From contig CAVXGT010000019.1 in assembly GCA_963761475.1 (NCBI GenBank), positions 682,001-746,000 on the forward strand: a stretch of DNA of 64,000 bases, given 5' to 3'. The position numbers were made by a program, and so were the translations under genes. Positions 1 to 8,024 of the stretch are shown in pieces (position 1 is the first letter of the stretch; every line of letters starts with the position of its first letter). The stretch comes from Ga0077555 sp963761475 (GTDB lineage: Bacteria > Pseudomonadota > Alphaproteobacteria > Rhizobiales > Hyphomicrobiaceae). The notes below the pieces were generated by a model. That model made no database searches, was not told the origin of the DNA, and saw nothing but the letters and a program-made list of their open reading frames with translations.

Positions 1-203
1 ATGGTGCCGGATTCCCTTAGAATGAAGCCGTCGTCCTCGATCACGGGGACGACGCCGAAGGCGGAAATCTTCACAAATTCGGGTTCGGTAGTCGGGCGAT
101 AGCCACGGCCCCAGTCCTCTCTCTCGTAGGACTGGCCGACCTCGTCGCACATCCAGAGCACTTTGCGCACATTGATCGAGTTGGCGCGTCCATAGATCCG
201 CAT
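1..203 (-). CDS. glutathione S-transferase, N-terminal part (cut by window edge)
   Basis: The first 67 residues of a thioredoxin-fold GST N-terminal domain are visible. They begin MRIYGRANSINVRKVLWM and include the cis-proline segment FGVVPVIEDDG and the glutathione-gamma-glutamyl contact region ILRESGT (family ES/T motif). GSTs conjugate glutathione to electrophiles or act as glutathione-dependent reductases in the cytoplasm. I start at the ATG ending at 203 because GGAAAGG lies about nine bases upstream; an in-frame ATG at 224 would add seven residues. The C-terminal all-helical domain lies outside the window, so the GST class cannot be decided. Confidence 0.88.
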   Translation of the reverse strand, partial: MRIYGRANSINVRKVLWMCDEVGQSYEREDWGRGYRPTTEPEFVKISAFGVVPVIEDDGFILRESGT

Positions 204-749
204 TGCGCAGAACCTTTCCGTCATGATTTGAGATTGCGATTGTCGACTGGTGATCGGCTCGTGTTCAAAACACAAAGTTCGTCATCGTCCTCGCCCCACT
301 CCGAATGGTCTTTGGGATGCCGAGGACACTAAAAAGAACATTAGCTTAGAGTGGCGCCATGGCTCGGCGCCGGCCTGCATCGGCAAAGTTAGGGCCGGCG
401 CGGGATGTGGCAGCGTCATCCGGACCGTCCCCCGTCCATGGCTCCGCCCTCACGGAGCGCTGTCGTGCGTGGCACTGTGGCCCTGCGGTCAGTGCTAGAC
501 TTTCATACGCGCGGCCGATTGTACGCAGGGGCAGGGCGTGCGTAAAGTTCCGTGGGGAGTGTCGTAATCACAAAGCCCGTCAAAGTCTTCTGCAAATGCT
601 AGCGCGAAATCTTCGAATGCTTGGCTACTAGCGGCGACGACGAGCTTGGTGCCGGATTATGACGTGTCATCCGCAAGCGGGGACCGCCGATACAGCGAAA
701 CGGCGCTCGCGACCGTCGCGTGCAGGGTGTGAATGGGGAAATCGGGCTC
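204..749. other. intergenic region, no gene recognised
   Basis: About 545 bases lie between the divergent GST and quinone oxidoreductase genes. Short open frames exist on both strands, but their translations are rich in Arg, Cys and Pro, lack a plausible ribosome binding site and resemble no family I know. The region must hold the promoters of both flanking genes. I see no tRNA-like fold or strong terminator. Confidence 0.6.
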
Positions 750-1730
750 ATGATGGCGTACGGTATCAAATCATTCGGCGCCGCTGGCGCGCTGCAGCAG
801 CTCGACATCGAATTGGCGGCACCGGGCGCTGGCGAGGTTCGCGTCAAAGTCATGTTTGCGGGCGTCAATGCCATCGACGTGCATACGCGACAGGGCAACT
901 TCCTGGGTGCACAAACACTTACGGCGCCGCTGGTGCTTGGCTATGAAGGTGCAGGCGAAATCGAAGCGGTTGGACGCGACGTCGTTGGCTTGAAGGTCGG
1001 CGACCGTGTCGCCTGGTGCGGATTGCCGGGAAGTCTTGCCGAATACCAAGTCGTACCGGCCTGGCGCATCATCGGTGTGCCGGATGACATGCCGCTCGAT
1101 GTGGCGTGTGCCCTGCAACTCGACGGTGCGCTGGCGCATGCCCTCACGGTTTCGGCGTTTCCAGTGCGGGGCGGGGATCAAGTGCTGGTGCAAGGGGCAG
1201 AGACGGCTGCGGGGCAGATGCTGGTGCAAGTGGCAAAGGCGCTGGGTGCCGGCGTGATCGCTACCGTGGCTACCGAAACTGCGGCAGATCTCGCCTGGTC
1301 GGTGGGGGCGGATCAGGTGCTGGCGCGATCGGGTGGCGACATTGTGGGCGAAGTGCGGGAGTTGACCCGGGGGCAGTACTGCAATTGTGTTTTCGACGGC
1401 GTTGGCCAATCGACTATCGCCTTGAGCATTGCTTGCTGCCGACGCCGCGGCGCCGTTCTTCTGCATGGGGCGCTGGGGCAGCCGGTTGCCAGTATCAGCC
1501 CGGACGAGCTGGCCGCTGCTGGGTCGGTTTTTCTTACTAGGGTGCATTTACCCGATTACATGCAGGATCAAACCGAGGTGCGTTGGCGGACCGGTGATGT
1601 CTTCAGCGCTTGGCGGGTTGGCAAACTCAAGGTCCGAATTGCCCGGATCGTAGCTGGCGAGGAGATTGGCGAGGCGTTTGCCCTGGTCGCGGGAGGCACT
1701 GCAACCGGGAAGGCTCTCGTGCGCTTCTAA
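750..1730 (+). CDS. NADPH:quinone oxidoreductase / zinc-independent alcohol dehydrogenase-like protein
   Basis: A protein of about 326 residues of the medium-chain dehydrogenase/reductase superfamily, quinone oxidoreductase branch. The N-terminal GroES-like domain carries GEVRVKVMFAGVNAIDVHTRQG, followed by the YEGAGEIEAVG segment. The Rossmann domain follows with QVLVQGAETAAGQMLVQVAK (the usual glycine-rich AAxGVG loop is altered to AETAAGQ). The family transfers hydride from NADPH to quinones or enals; the substrate here is unknown. No structural-zinc cysteine cluster is present, as expected for QOR. I choose the ATG at 750, nine bases after GGGGAA, rather than the upstream GTG at 720. It stands alone, divergent from the GST gene. 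Confidence 0.85.
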   Translation: MMAYGIKSFGAAGALQQLDIELAAPGAGEVRVKVMFAGVNAIDVHTRQGNFLGAQTLTAPLVLGYEGAGEIEAVGRDVVGLKVGDRVAWCGLPGSLAEYQVVPAWRIIGVPDDMPLDVACALQLDGALAHALTVSAFPVRGGDQVLVQGAETAAGQMLVQVAKALGAGVIATVATETAADLAWSVGADQVLARSGGDIVGEVRELTRGQYCNCVFDGVGQSTIALSIACCRRRGAVLLHGALGQPVASISPDELAAAGSVFLTRVHLPDYMQDQTEVRWRTGDVFSAWRVGKLKVRIARIVAGEEIGEAFALVAGGTATGKALVRF

Positions 1731-2010
1731 CGCTACGATTCGTCTCGATATGTGACGAGCGTCAATTGTCGTATTCTGAACGTGTGTTATCAAGGTGATC
1801 GGCAGGTGCGGTCTCCTCGTGGGCGCGACCTTCCAATGTTAGGCGAGAGCGCATCTCGCCTTGATCAACTAACGGTGTGTGCACGATTTACAGGGGCGGT
1901 CTTGCGGGTTTGCGATGGGATCGGTGATAATTGAGTATTGAGGGCGAGAGTGCGCGAGCCGGCGCTATTCTTGCAACGTGTTGGGTGGATAACATTAGGG
2001 CTCGGATCGC

Positions 2011-2826
2011 ATGCAGGAAAAGGTCTATCTCGGTATCAAGAACCACGATACCGGCGACTATTACGTGACCGCCTGTACGCTACCCGCGCAGATCGGTCGC
2101 CAGCACGACATGCGCAACCAGGTGTTGCTGGACCCGCAATACCGTACGATCTCACGCATTCACGGCATGATCGAGCGGACTTCGCGCGGCTTCGTCTACA
2201 CCGACAGTTCCACCAGCGGTAGCCGGGTCGGAGGCCTCGTCGTGCGGGATAGCCGGGTGGCCCTGGCGCCGACGTTCCATATCGATATCGAGAACTACAC
2301 CATCAGCCGGGTCGATATGACCCCGTTCGTGATCTACGCCACCACCGACAAGCTGGTGGAGGTCGAGGCGCTGGAGGTCCTGCCGGGGCGCGGGGTCGGG
2401 ATTGCGACCCTGGATGAGGTGGCCGAGGCCCGCAAGCGCTACCCGACGCGGAAGGCATCGGCGAACATTGCCAAGGCAACACTCGAGCTGATCGATCTCA
2501 ATCGCTGGACGGAATGGGATATCAAGACCATCGGTCGCTTCGAGGCGACGGACGGCAATCCGGTCTGGGTGTCGGGCGGAGGAACACGGCCGACGGTCAG
2601 GCGCAATAAGTCTCCGATTCCGCCGGACCAGGAGCGTACCCCGCTGTCCGCTCTCGATGTTCTCGAGATCAGCGGTATGCGGTTCGAGGTGCTGCATGTT
2701 CATGAGCGTGGCGTTGTGTGCGGCTATGACCGATGCAACCTACTGAATCCGCCGCCGCTGGAAGCCAACTGCCGGTTCTGTGGCCGGCATCTGGCGAATG
2801 CGGGAGGGTTCTCCCGGATCCTGTGA
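2011..2826 (+). CDS. FHA domain protein with C-terminal zinc ribbon
   Basis: 271 residues. Residues about 25-80 match a forkhead-associated domain: IGRQHDMRNQ, then SRIHGMIE and the STSGSRVGG turn, the GR...S-x-x-H...S/N-G pattern of phosphothreonine-peptide readers. The middle (about 100-230) is not recognised. The end carries C-x4-C (CGYDRC) and C-x2-C (CRFCG), a likely zinc ribbon. There is no signal peptide or membrane segment, so it should be cytoplasmic. It is followed after 105 bases by a second FHA gene and then by a membrane protein, all on one strand, suggesting one operon. A partner role in phosphorylation-dependent assembly is inference; no Ser/Thr kinase is in the window. Confidence 0.8.
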   Translation: MQEKVYLGIKNHDTGDYYVTACTLPAQIGRQHDMRNQVLLDPQYRTISRIHGMIERTSRGFVYTDSSTSGSRVGGLVVRDSRVALAPTFHIDIENYTISRVDMTPFVIYATTDKLVEVEALEVLPGRGVGIATLDEVAEARKRYPTRKASANIAKATLELIDLNRWTEWDIKTIGRFEATDGNPVWVSGGGTRPTVRRNKSPIPPDQERTPLSALDVLEISGMRFEVLHVHERGVVCGYDRCNLLNPPPLEANCRFCGRHLANAGGFSRIL

Positions 2827-2931
2827 AACACTGATGGGGTTCGAACTGGAAGTAACGTTTTTCGAGCAAGGGTGCTGCGCCAATCTCCATAAAGCAGCGT
2901 CAGTCAAACATAGCGAGGCTTGAGTTTATCG

Positions 2932-4902
2932 ATGCCCATTGAGATCACATGGCAACACGGCGGCCGGCAAGAGCGGCGCGCACTCGATGGGCGCGGTCCC
3001 TTCAGGATTGGCCGATCCTCGGGCGGCGACATCATGCTCGACAACCCGCAGGTTTCGCGGGTGCACGTCGAGGTGGTGGTCGAGGGGGCATCGGTGCGGG
3101 TCGAGGACAAGGGAAGCCAGAACGGTACCCGCCTCGATGGACGGCGGATCACCACGGCCACGTGGGCGCCGGGCCAGCAACTGCAGATCGGTCCGTTTTC
3201 GCTTGGTTACAGTTGGATTGCAGCCAGCGAGGCGCCGGCAAGTGAGGAGACCGCTGTCGTTGCCGATGATCGATCGGGGGGCAGTCGGGGTGGGCGCGCC
3301 GAGCCGGAGCCGCCGGCTGCAAGCGGAGGATTTCCCGGGGCGCTTTTTCGCTCGCGCACCGTGGCGATCCGCGACATTCAGACGTCGGGCAAACTTGCCG
3401 GCGAAGTCGACTATGTGACGATCGGTGGCGGTTGCGGCAGCTTCTGCTGGGTGGATCATCTGCGCGTCTATGGCGTGCCGGCCTCTGCAATCCGCGTCAT
3501 TGGCGTGGCGCCCGACAAGAGCCCCTACGCCAAGTGGGGCCGGCTTTGCGAGTACTCGCAGATACCGCTGCAGGAGCGGATCCGCTCCAACGCGATCTCG
3601 ACACCCGACAACATCTGGGGCTTTCCCGGTTATGCGAGCCGTGAGTGCGTGCATGACCTCGTGCGCGGGCGGCTGGTCGGCCTAAAGCACATCCTGCAGG
3701 TGTTCGGCGAGCCGGCGCTGACGGAGAGCTACACGCCGCGGCTCGGTGACGTCTACCGGTCGTTCGACCAGGAAGCCAAGCGTATCGGCTGGGAGGACAT
3801 GTGGCTCTACGGCCAGGTGCTGGCGATCCGCAAGACGGATGACGAGCGTTTCGTCATTGCCTACAGGGTGCCGAGCGAGTTCATGCCGGGAAGCTCCCGC
3901 GACGAGCGCGAGTTGTTCTATATCGCCCGGTTCGTGCATCTTTCGACGGGGTATGCGGCGTCGAACTTCCTGCCGGATCTGCAGGCCTTCAAGCGATCGC
4001 ACCCCGATGTCCACTCGGTGGTCAATGCCTATGAGGACCACTCCGAGATCTACGAGGATCTCGAGGAGAAAGGCGGAACCGTGCTGATCCGGGGACGCGG
4101 CATTGTCGCCAGCCGCGTCATCCAGCGCATTTATGAAGCACGGGCGAAGAACCCCAATATCCGCATCCTCCACCTCAATCGCTCGGCGATTGCGGAAGGC
4201 GCGAAGTATGACTTGTCACGGCGCGCGGTTCGGGCCGACGTTCAACAGCAGCCGTTCAACTGGCCTAAGTCGTGCTGGGGGGGATCGTTGCGGAAGCTTC
4301 TCGAGCAGGCATCACCCGATGAGCGGGCGCGTTTGCTGGCAACATGGGGCGGGACGACGACGGCCGATCGCGACGACTGGAACCAGATCATCGAGCAGGG
4401 AACCAAAGAGGGCTGGTACAAGGTTTTCTACGGCACCGTCGCCGCGATGGACTACAAGGATGGCCACGTTGTCACGCGGCTCGACAGCAAGGAGAAGTTC
4501 CAGGAGAGCCTCGATCTCGTTGCCGATTATGTCGTCGATTGCACGGGCCTCGTTGCCCAGGTCGAGGAAGCGCCGCTGCTGGCGGACCTGATCCGGACCT
4601 ATGACCTGCCACGCAACAAGGCACCCGGGGAGGCGGCCGATCTGCGCCTTTCGGGCATTACCGTCAGCAACAACTTCGAGATCCAAGGCTTGCAAAACGG
4701 CCGTGGGCGCGTGTGGGCGGCGGGCACCATTACGTCGAACGGCCCTTATGCTGCCGTCGATAGTTTCCTCGGGCTGCAATATGCGGCTCTACGATCGGTG
4801 GACCACCTAGGGGCGCTACGGGCGCCCCGGGTGTCGCGCTTTGGTCCCCTGCGATCGTTTGCGCAATGGACGAAGTGGTGTCTCGGCCGGTCGCCGGGAT
4901 GA
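2932..4902 (+). CDS. FHA domain fused to a FAD/NAD(P)-binding oxidoreductase-like domain
   Basis: About 656 residues with two parts. An N-terminal FHA domain (residues about 1-95) shows IGRSSGGDIMLD, SRVHVEV and GSQNGTRLDG, all key FHA positions. After a Gly/Pro/Arg-rich linker (about 100-140) comes a Rossmann-like domain starting DYVTIGGGCGSFCWVDHL, with later flavoprotein-like segments YVVDCTGLVA and GRVWAAGTITSNGPYAAVDSF near the C-terminus, as in FAD-dependent NAD(P)-binding monooxygenase-like enzymes. The dinucleotide loop is imperfect (Ser where the last Gly is expected). I start at the ATG at 2932; a TTG at 2920 sits on the GAGG that probably serves as ribosome binding site. The substrate is unknown. 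FHA fused to a flavoprotein is not an architecture I recognise from a characterised pathway. Confidence 0.78.
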   Translation: MPIEITWQHGGRQERRALDGRGPFRIGRSSGGDIMLDNPQVSRVHVEVVVEGASVRVEDKGSQNGTRLDGRRITTATWAPGQQLQIGPFSLGYSWIAASEAPASEETAVVADDRSGGSRGGRAEPEPPAASGGFPGALFRSRTVAIRDIQTSGKLAGEVDYVTIGGGCGSFCWVDHLRVYGVPASAIRVIGVAPDKSPYAKWGRLCEYSQIPLQERIRSNAISTPDNIWGFPGYASRECVHDLVRGRLVGLKHILQVFGEPALTESYTPRLGDVYRSFDQEAKRIGWEDMWLYGQVLAIRKTDDERFVIAYRVPSEFMPGSSRDERELFYIARFVHLSTGYAASNFLPDLQAFKRSHPDVHSVVNAYEDHSEIYEDLEEKGGTVLIRGRGIVASRVIQRIYEARAKNPNIRILHLNRSAIAEGAKYDLSRRAVRADVQQQPFNWPKSCWGGSLRKLLEQASPDERARLLATWGGTTTADRDDWNQIIEQGTKEGWYKVFYGTVAAMDYKDGHVVTRLDSKEKFQESLDLVADYVVDCTGLVAQVEEAPLLADLIRTYDLPRNKAPGEAADLRLSGITVSNNFEIQGLQNGRGRVWAAGTITSNGPYAAVDSFLGLQYAALRSVDHLGALRAPRVSRFGPLRSFAQWTKWCLGRSPG

Positions 4903-4981
4903 CGCAGAAAGAGCAAATCTCGAGTTCCGCCCGACGGCTCGCTGAGCCCCCCGCCACCCACTGTGCAGAGCATCGCCACCC

Positions 4982-5470
4982 ATGACCCCTACATTGCTTG
5001 GCCGTTGGCAAACCCGCATTCTTCTGTTCATTTTCATCGGCTTGCCGGTGACGCTGATCTATGCCTGGTACCTTTCGGCCTGGCGGTTCTCAAGCGTCTA
5101 TCCGTGGTTGCCGCCCTATGAGCTTTCGATTTTTCAGGATCCCTTCAAGTTCATTACCGCACTCCTGATCCTTGGGCTCATCCTCGACGTGCTCTACATC
5201 CAGATCCAGCGCTTCCATTGGGACCAGGACTGGCCGTTCGCCTATCAGTTCTTCTTTTCGATCGTCGAGTTCCTGATCGTGTTCTACGCCATGGACTTCG
5301 GCTATCTCGACTTCATGTTTCCCGATGGGCGTATTCCTTTCTCGACGGCCAGTTGGCACTTCACCTGGGTGTTCGTGCCGTCGTTCATCGCCTTGCTGGG
5401 ATTCGTGCAGATCTTTCTGGTGCGGTGGCGGTTCAAGGGCGGGGAACTCGGTCGCATGAGCGTGCGATAG
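4982..5470 (+). CDS. four-helix integral membrane protein of the FHA cluster
   Basis: 162 residues with about four hydrophobic segments: about 12-32 (ILLFIFIGLPVTLIYAWYL), 57-73, 87-106 and 126-146. Aromatic residues are abundant in the loops (WDQDWPFAYQFFF). No signal peptide cleavage site, catalytic motif or known family is evident. It lies 79 bases after the FHA-flavoprotein gene on the same strand and is probably co-transcribed, so it may anchor or receive electrons or substrate from that protein; this is inference from position only. Confidence 0.72.
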   Translation: MTPTLLGRWQTRILLFIFIGLPVTLIYAWYLSAWRFSSVYPWLPPYELSIFQDPFKFITALLILGLILDVLYIQIQRFHWDQDWPFAYQFFFSIVEFLIVFYAMDFGYLDFMFPDGRIPFSTASWHFTWVFVPSFIALLGFVQIFLVRWRFKGGELGRMSVR

Positions 5471-5693
5471 GCCGCTGTTGTCAAAAGGGACGGGCTGGAG
5501 TTTGCCACGCTCCGGCATGCGGGCGGCTGCGAGCCGCGTTAGGAGGCCGCTTCGTGATCGACGCCGGGTGGTGACCACGGGGCAGTGCCGCGACCGGTCC
5601 AATCTGCAAAGTCGCATGTTTCCTGTTGCGTCGGTCCGGCCGGCTGTTGCCTAATCCTTCGCGAGCAATCGTGGACCAAGAGGAGGAAGCGGC

Positions 5694-6851
5694 ATGTCGC
5701 TCAATGGCAAGGCGGCCGTCACGGGCGTTGGCGAAACACGCTATTCGCGCCAATCCGGCAAGAGCGTTGCAGCGCTTCAAATGGAGGCCTCGCTTGGTGC
5801 AATCCGAGACGCAGGTCTCGATCCCAAGGATATCGACGGGATCATCGCCTATGGCAGCATGGCCGTCGTCGCCGAGGATTTCATCACCAGCTTCGGCATT
5901 CCGGACTTGCGGTTCTCGGCTGTGACGCCGCTCGGTGGCGCCAGCGCGGTGGCGTCTATTCAGTGCGCGGCGGCTGCGGTGGCGGCGGGCATCTGCAATC
6001 ACGTGCTGGTGCCGATCAGCCGCAATGGCTCGTCGGGAGCCGGAGGGCGGATCGGCTCGCGGGTCAGGGAAATGCCACAGTTCCGGCTCATCGGCGAATT
6101 CGAAATGCCGCTCGGCGCGATCGCGCCGGCGCAGCTTTACGCACCGATGGCGCGACGGCACATGGAGCTCTACGGCACGACCAGCCGGCAGCTTGCCGAG
6201 ATTGCCGTCTCGACGCGCCACAATGCGATCCTCAACGGCAATGCCATGATGACCAAGCCGTTGACGGTGGAAGAGCATCAGGCGTCGCGCATGATTTCCG
6301 ATCCGCTGCGGCTGTTCGATTGCTCACTTGAGAGCGATGGGGCGTGTGCGTTCATCGTGTCGTCATCGGAGCGGGCGCGCGATTGCGCCAAGCCCGTGAT
6401 CTCGATCCTGGGGGTTGGTGAAGGCCATCCAGACTCGCCTTCAGCGATTACGCAACGCCCGGATATGACACGGCTGGGGCTCGCCAAGGCGGCGCCAAAG
6501 GCTTTCGCCATGGCTGGCGTCAAGCATGACGATATCGATGTCGCGGAGATCTATGATTGCTTCACCTATATCGTCATGTGCCAGCTCGAAGATCTCGGCT
6601 TCTGCAAGAAGGGCGAGGGCGGCGACTTCGTTGCGTCCGGCGCCATCCGCATCGACGGTAAACTGCCGATCAATACGCATGGCGGGCTTCTGTCGCAGGC
6701 GCATATGGCGGGCTTCAATCACGTGGTCGAGCTGACGCGGCAACTGCGGGGCGAAGCCGGCAAGGCGCAAATCGCCGATGCCAGGGTTGGCCTCGTCACC
6801 GGCTATGGTGACATGGGTGATGGCTCGATTGCGATCATGGCGCGCGCGTGA
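5694..6851 (+). CDS. thiolase-fold enzyme (SCP-x/Ltp2-like acyl-CoA thiolase or retro-aldolase)
   Basis: 385 residues of the thiolase superfamily. It begins MSLNGKAAVTGVGETRYSR, typical of the lipid-transfer/SCP-x branch, has the EIYDCFTYIV segment and the INTHGGLLSQAHMAG motif with the conserved His, and ends in GYGDMGDGSIAIMAR. The nucleophilic Cys region reads LGGASAVASIQC, so Gly appears to stand where thiolases have the acyl-accepting Cys, as in Ltp2-type aldolases. AGGAGGA precedes the ATG. The DUF35 gene follows immediately; such pairs act on CoA thioesters in side-chain degradation of steroids or branched acids. Function as retro-aldolase rather than thiolase is inference. Confidence 0.85.
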   Translation: MSLNGKAAVTGVGETRYSRQSGKSVAALQMEASLGAIRDAGLDPKDIDGIIAYGSMAVVAEDFITSFGIPDLRFSAVTPLGGASAVASIQCAAAAVAAGICNHVLVPISRNGSSGAGGRIGSRVREMPQFRLIGEFEMPLGAIAPAQLYAPMARRHMELYGTTSRQLAEIAVSTRHNAILNGNAMMTKPLTVEEHQASRMISDPLRLFDCSLESDGACAFIVSSSERARDCAKPVISILGVGEGHPDSPSAITQRPDMTRLGLAKAAPKAFAMAGVKHDDIDVAEIYDCFTYIVMCQLEDLGFCKKGEGGDFVASGAIRIDGKLPINTHGGLLSQAHMAGFNHVVELTRQLRGEAGKAQIADARVGLVTGYGDMGDGSIAIMARA

Positions 6852-6865
6852 GAAGGGACTGGAGC

Positions 6866-7279
6866 ATGGAAACACAAGGCTACATGAAGCCCACTCCCGA
6901 GCCTTCAGCGGATACGCAGGCGTTCTGGGATGGCCTCAAACAGGGTCGTCTGCTGCTGCAGACATGCTCGTCGTGCGGCAAGGTCCGTCACTACCCGCGG
7001 CCAGTTTGTCCCCACTGCTACAGCATGGAGCATCACTGGACGGAGGCTGCGGGTACCGGGACGGTCTATTCCTGGACGATCTCGCATCATGCTTTTCATC
7101 CGGGCTTCAAGGCTGAGCTGCCTTATGTCCTGGTGACGGTGGAGCTTGCCGAGGGGGTGCGCATGCAGGCGCAGGCACGGGGGATGGCTGCCGAGGATCT
7201 GAAGATCGGCCTTCCGGTCAAAATCGCGTTCGAACCTGCCACGCCGGATCTCGTGCTACCGGTATTCGAGCGCGCCTGA
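6866..7279 (+). CDS. DUF35 OB-fold / zinc-ribbon acyl-CoA-associated protein
   Basis: 137 residues. The rubredoxin-like zinc ribbon is complete: C-x2-C (CSSCGK) and C-x2-C (CPHC) at about residues 33-51, followed by an OB fold with GTGTVYSWTI and a C-terminal strand block. DUF35 proteins form complexes with thiolase-fold partners (for example Ltp2 with ChsH2) and are required for their activity. I choose ATG 6866 with GAAGGG about eight bases upstream; a GTG at 6848 overlapping the previous stop is possible but not supported by a ribosome binding site. Clearly translationally close to the thiolase-fold gene and very probably its subunit. Confidence 0.9.
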   Translation: METQGYMKPTPEPSADTQAFWDGLKQGRLLLQTCSSCGKVRHYPRPVCPHCYSMEHHWTEAAGTGTVYSWTISHHAFHPGFKAELPYVLVTVELAEGVRMQAQARGMAAEDLKIGLPVKIAFEPATPDLVLPVFERA

Positions 7280-7356
7280 GTCCGATCAGTCCGTTTTTTT
7301 GCGATGGGGGCGGGTGTCGCTGCATGCGACTATCCGCTTTCTGCTGGCGAGGATCG

Positions 7357-8010
7357 ATGCAAAGTGAACTCAATCAGGCACTGGGTGAGACGCTCGGTAG
7401 AATAGGTATCGTGCCGGTCCTCACAGTGGAGACGGCGGATGCCGGCGTCGAGATGGCGCGGGCGCTGTCGCGGGGTGGTCTCGATTTCATCGAGGTGACG
7501 TTGCGGACGCCGGCGGCGTTGGACGCCATACGCCGTATCCGACAGGAGGTTCCGCTGGCGCGGGTTGGCGCCGGCACGGTGCTAAATCCTGATCAAGCGG
7601 ATGCGGCGATCGCCGCCGGGGCTCGGTTCATCGTATCGCCCGGTATGACGCCGCGGCTCATTTCGGCTGCGCAGTCGTGGCCGGTGCCGTTCCTGCCGGG
7701 TGCGGTGACGGCTAGCGAAGCCATGGCGCTTGCGGATCTCGGCTATCGGTGCCTCAAGTTTTTCCCGGCCGAGGCGGTCGGGGGCGTGGCTCACCTGAAG
7801 GCGCTGGCCGCACCGCTCGCCGGTATCACGTTCTGTCCTACTGGTGGCATCGACCGGAGCAACGTCGGGAGCTACCTTGCCACAGCCAATGTGGTTGCCG
7901 TGGGGGGATCGTGGCTCACACCGGCTGAAGCGGTGCGTGCGGGAGCGTGGGATCGCATCACCGTTTTGGCGCGCGAGGCGGCTTCATTGCGGGGGGCGGG
8001 GGCCGTCTGA
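7357..8010 (+). CDS. eda: 2-dehydro-3-deoxy-phosphogluconate (KDPG) aldolase
   Basis: 217 residues, class I aldolase of the KDPG/KHG family, which splits KDPG to pyruvate and glyceraldehyde-3-phosphate in the Entner-Doudoroff pathway. Visible family blocks are IVPVLTVET, FIEVTLRTP (Glu and Arg of the active site), GAGTVLNPDQ, FIVSPG, RCLKFFPAEAVGG with the Schiff-base Lys, and FCPTGGI. The ATG at 7357 follows GAGGA closely (three-base spacing) and fits homologue length; an ATG at 7324 would add eleven residues. It ends 14 bases before the convergent VWA gene. A KHG/KDPG or related 2-keto-3-deoxy sugar acid aldolase specificity cannot be excluded. Confidence 0.92.
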   Translation: MQSELNQALGETLGRIGIVPVLTVETADAGVEMARALSRGGLDFIEVTLRTPAALDAIRRIRQEVPLARVGAGTVLNPDQADAAIAAGARFIVSPGMTPRLISAAQSWPVPFLPGAVTASEAMALADLGYRCLKFFPAEAVGGVAHLKALAAPLAGITFCPTGGIDRSNVGSYLATANVVAVGGSWLTPAEAVRAGAWDRITVLAREAASLRGAGAV

Positions 8011-8024
8011 CGAGGGCAGGCCAC

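Noticed and set aside
2920..2931. TTG start for the FHA-flavoprotein gene at 2920
   Set aside because: It lies next to the GAGG that serves the ATG at 2932 and would leave no room for ribosome binding.
7280..7310. Terminator between the DUF35 and KDPG aldolase genes (T run after TCAGTCCG)
   Set aside because: The T run is present but only a four-base stem could be drawn, too weak to call.
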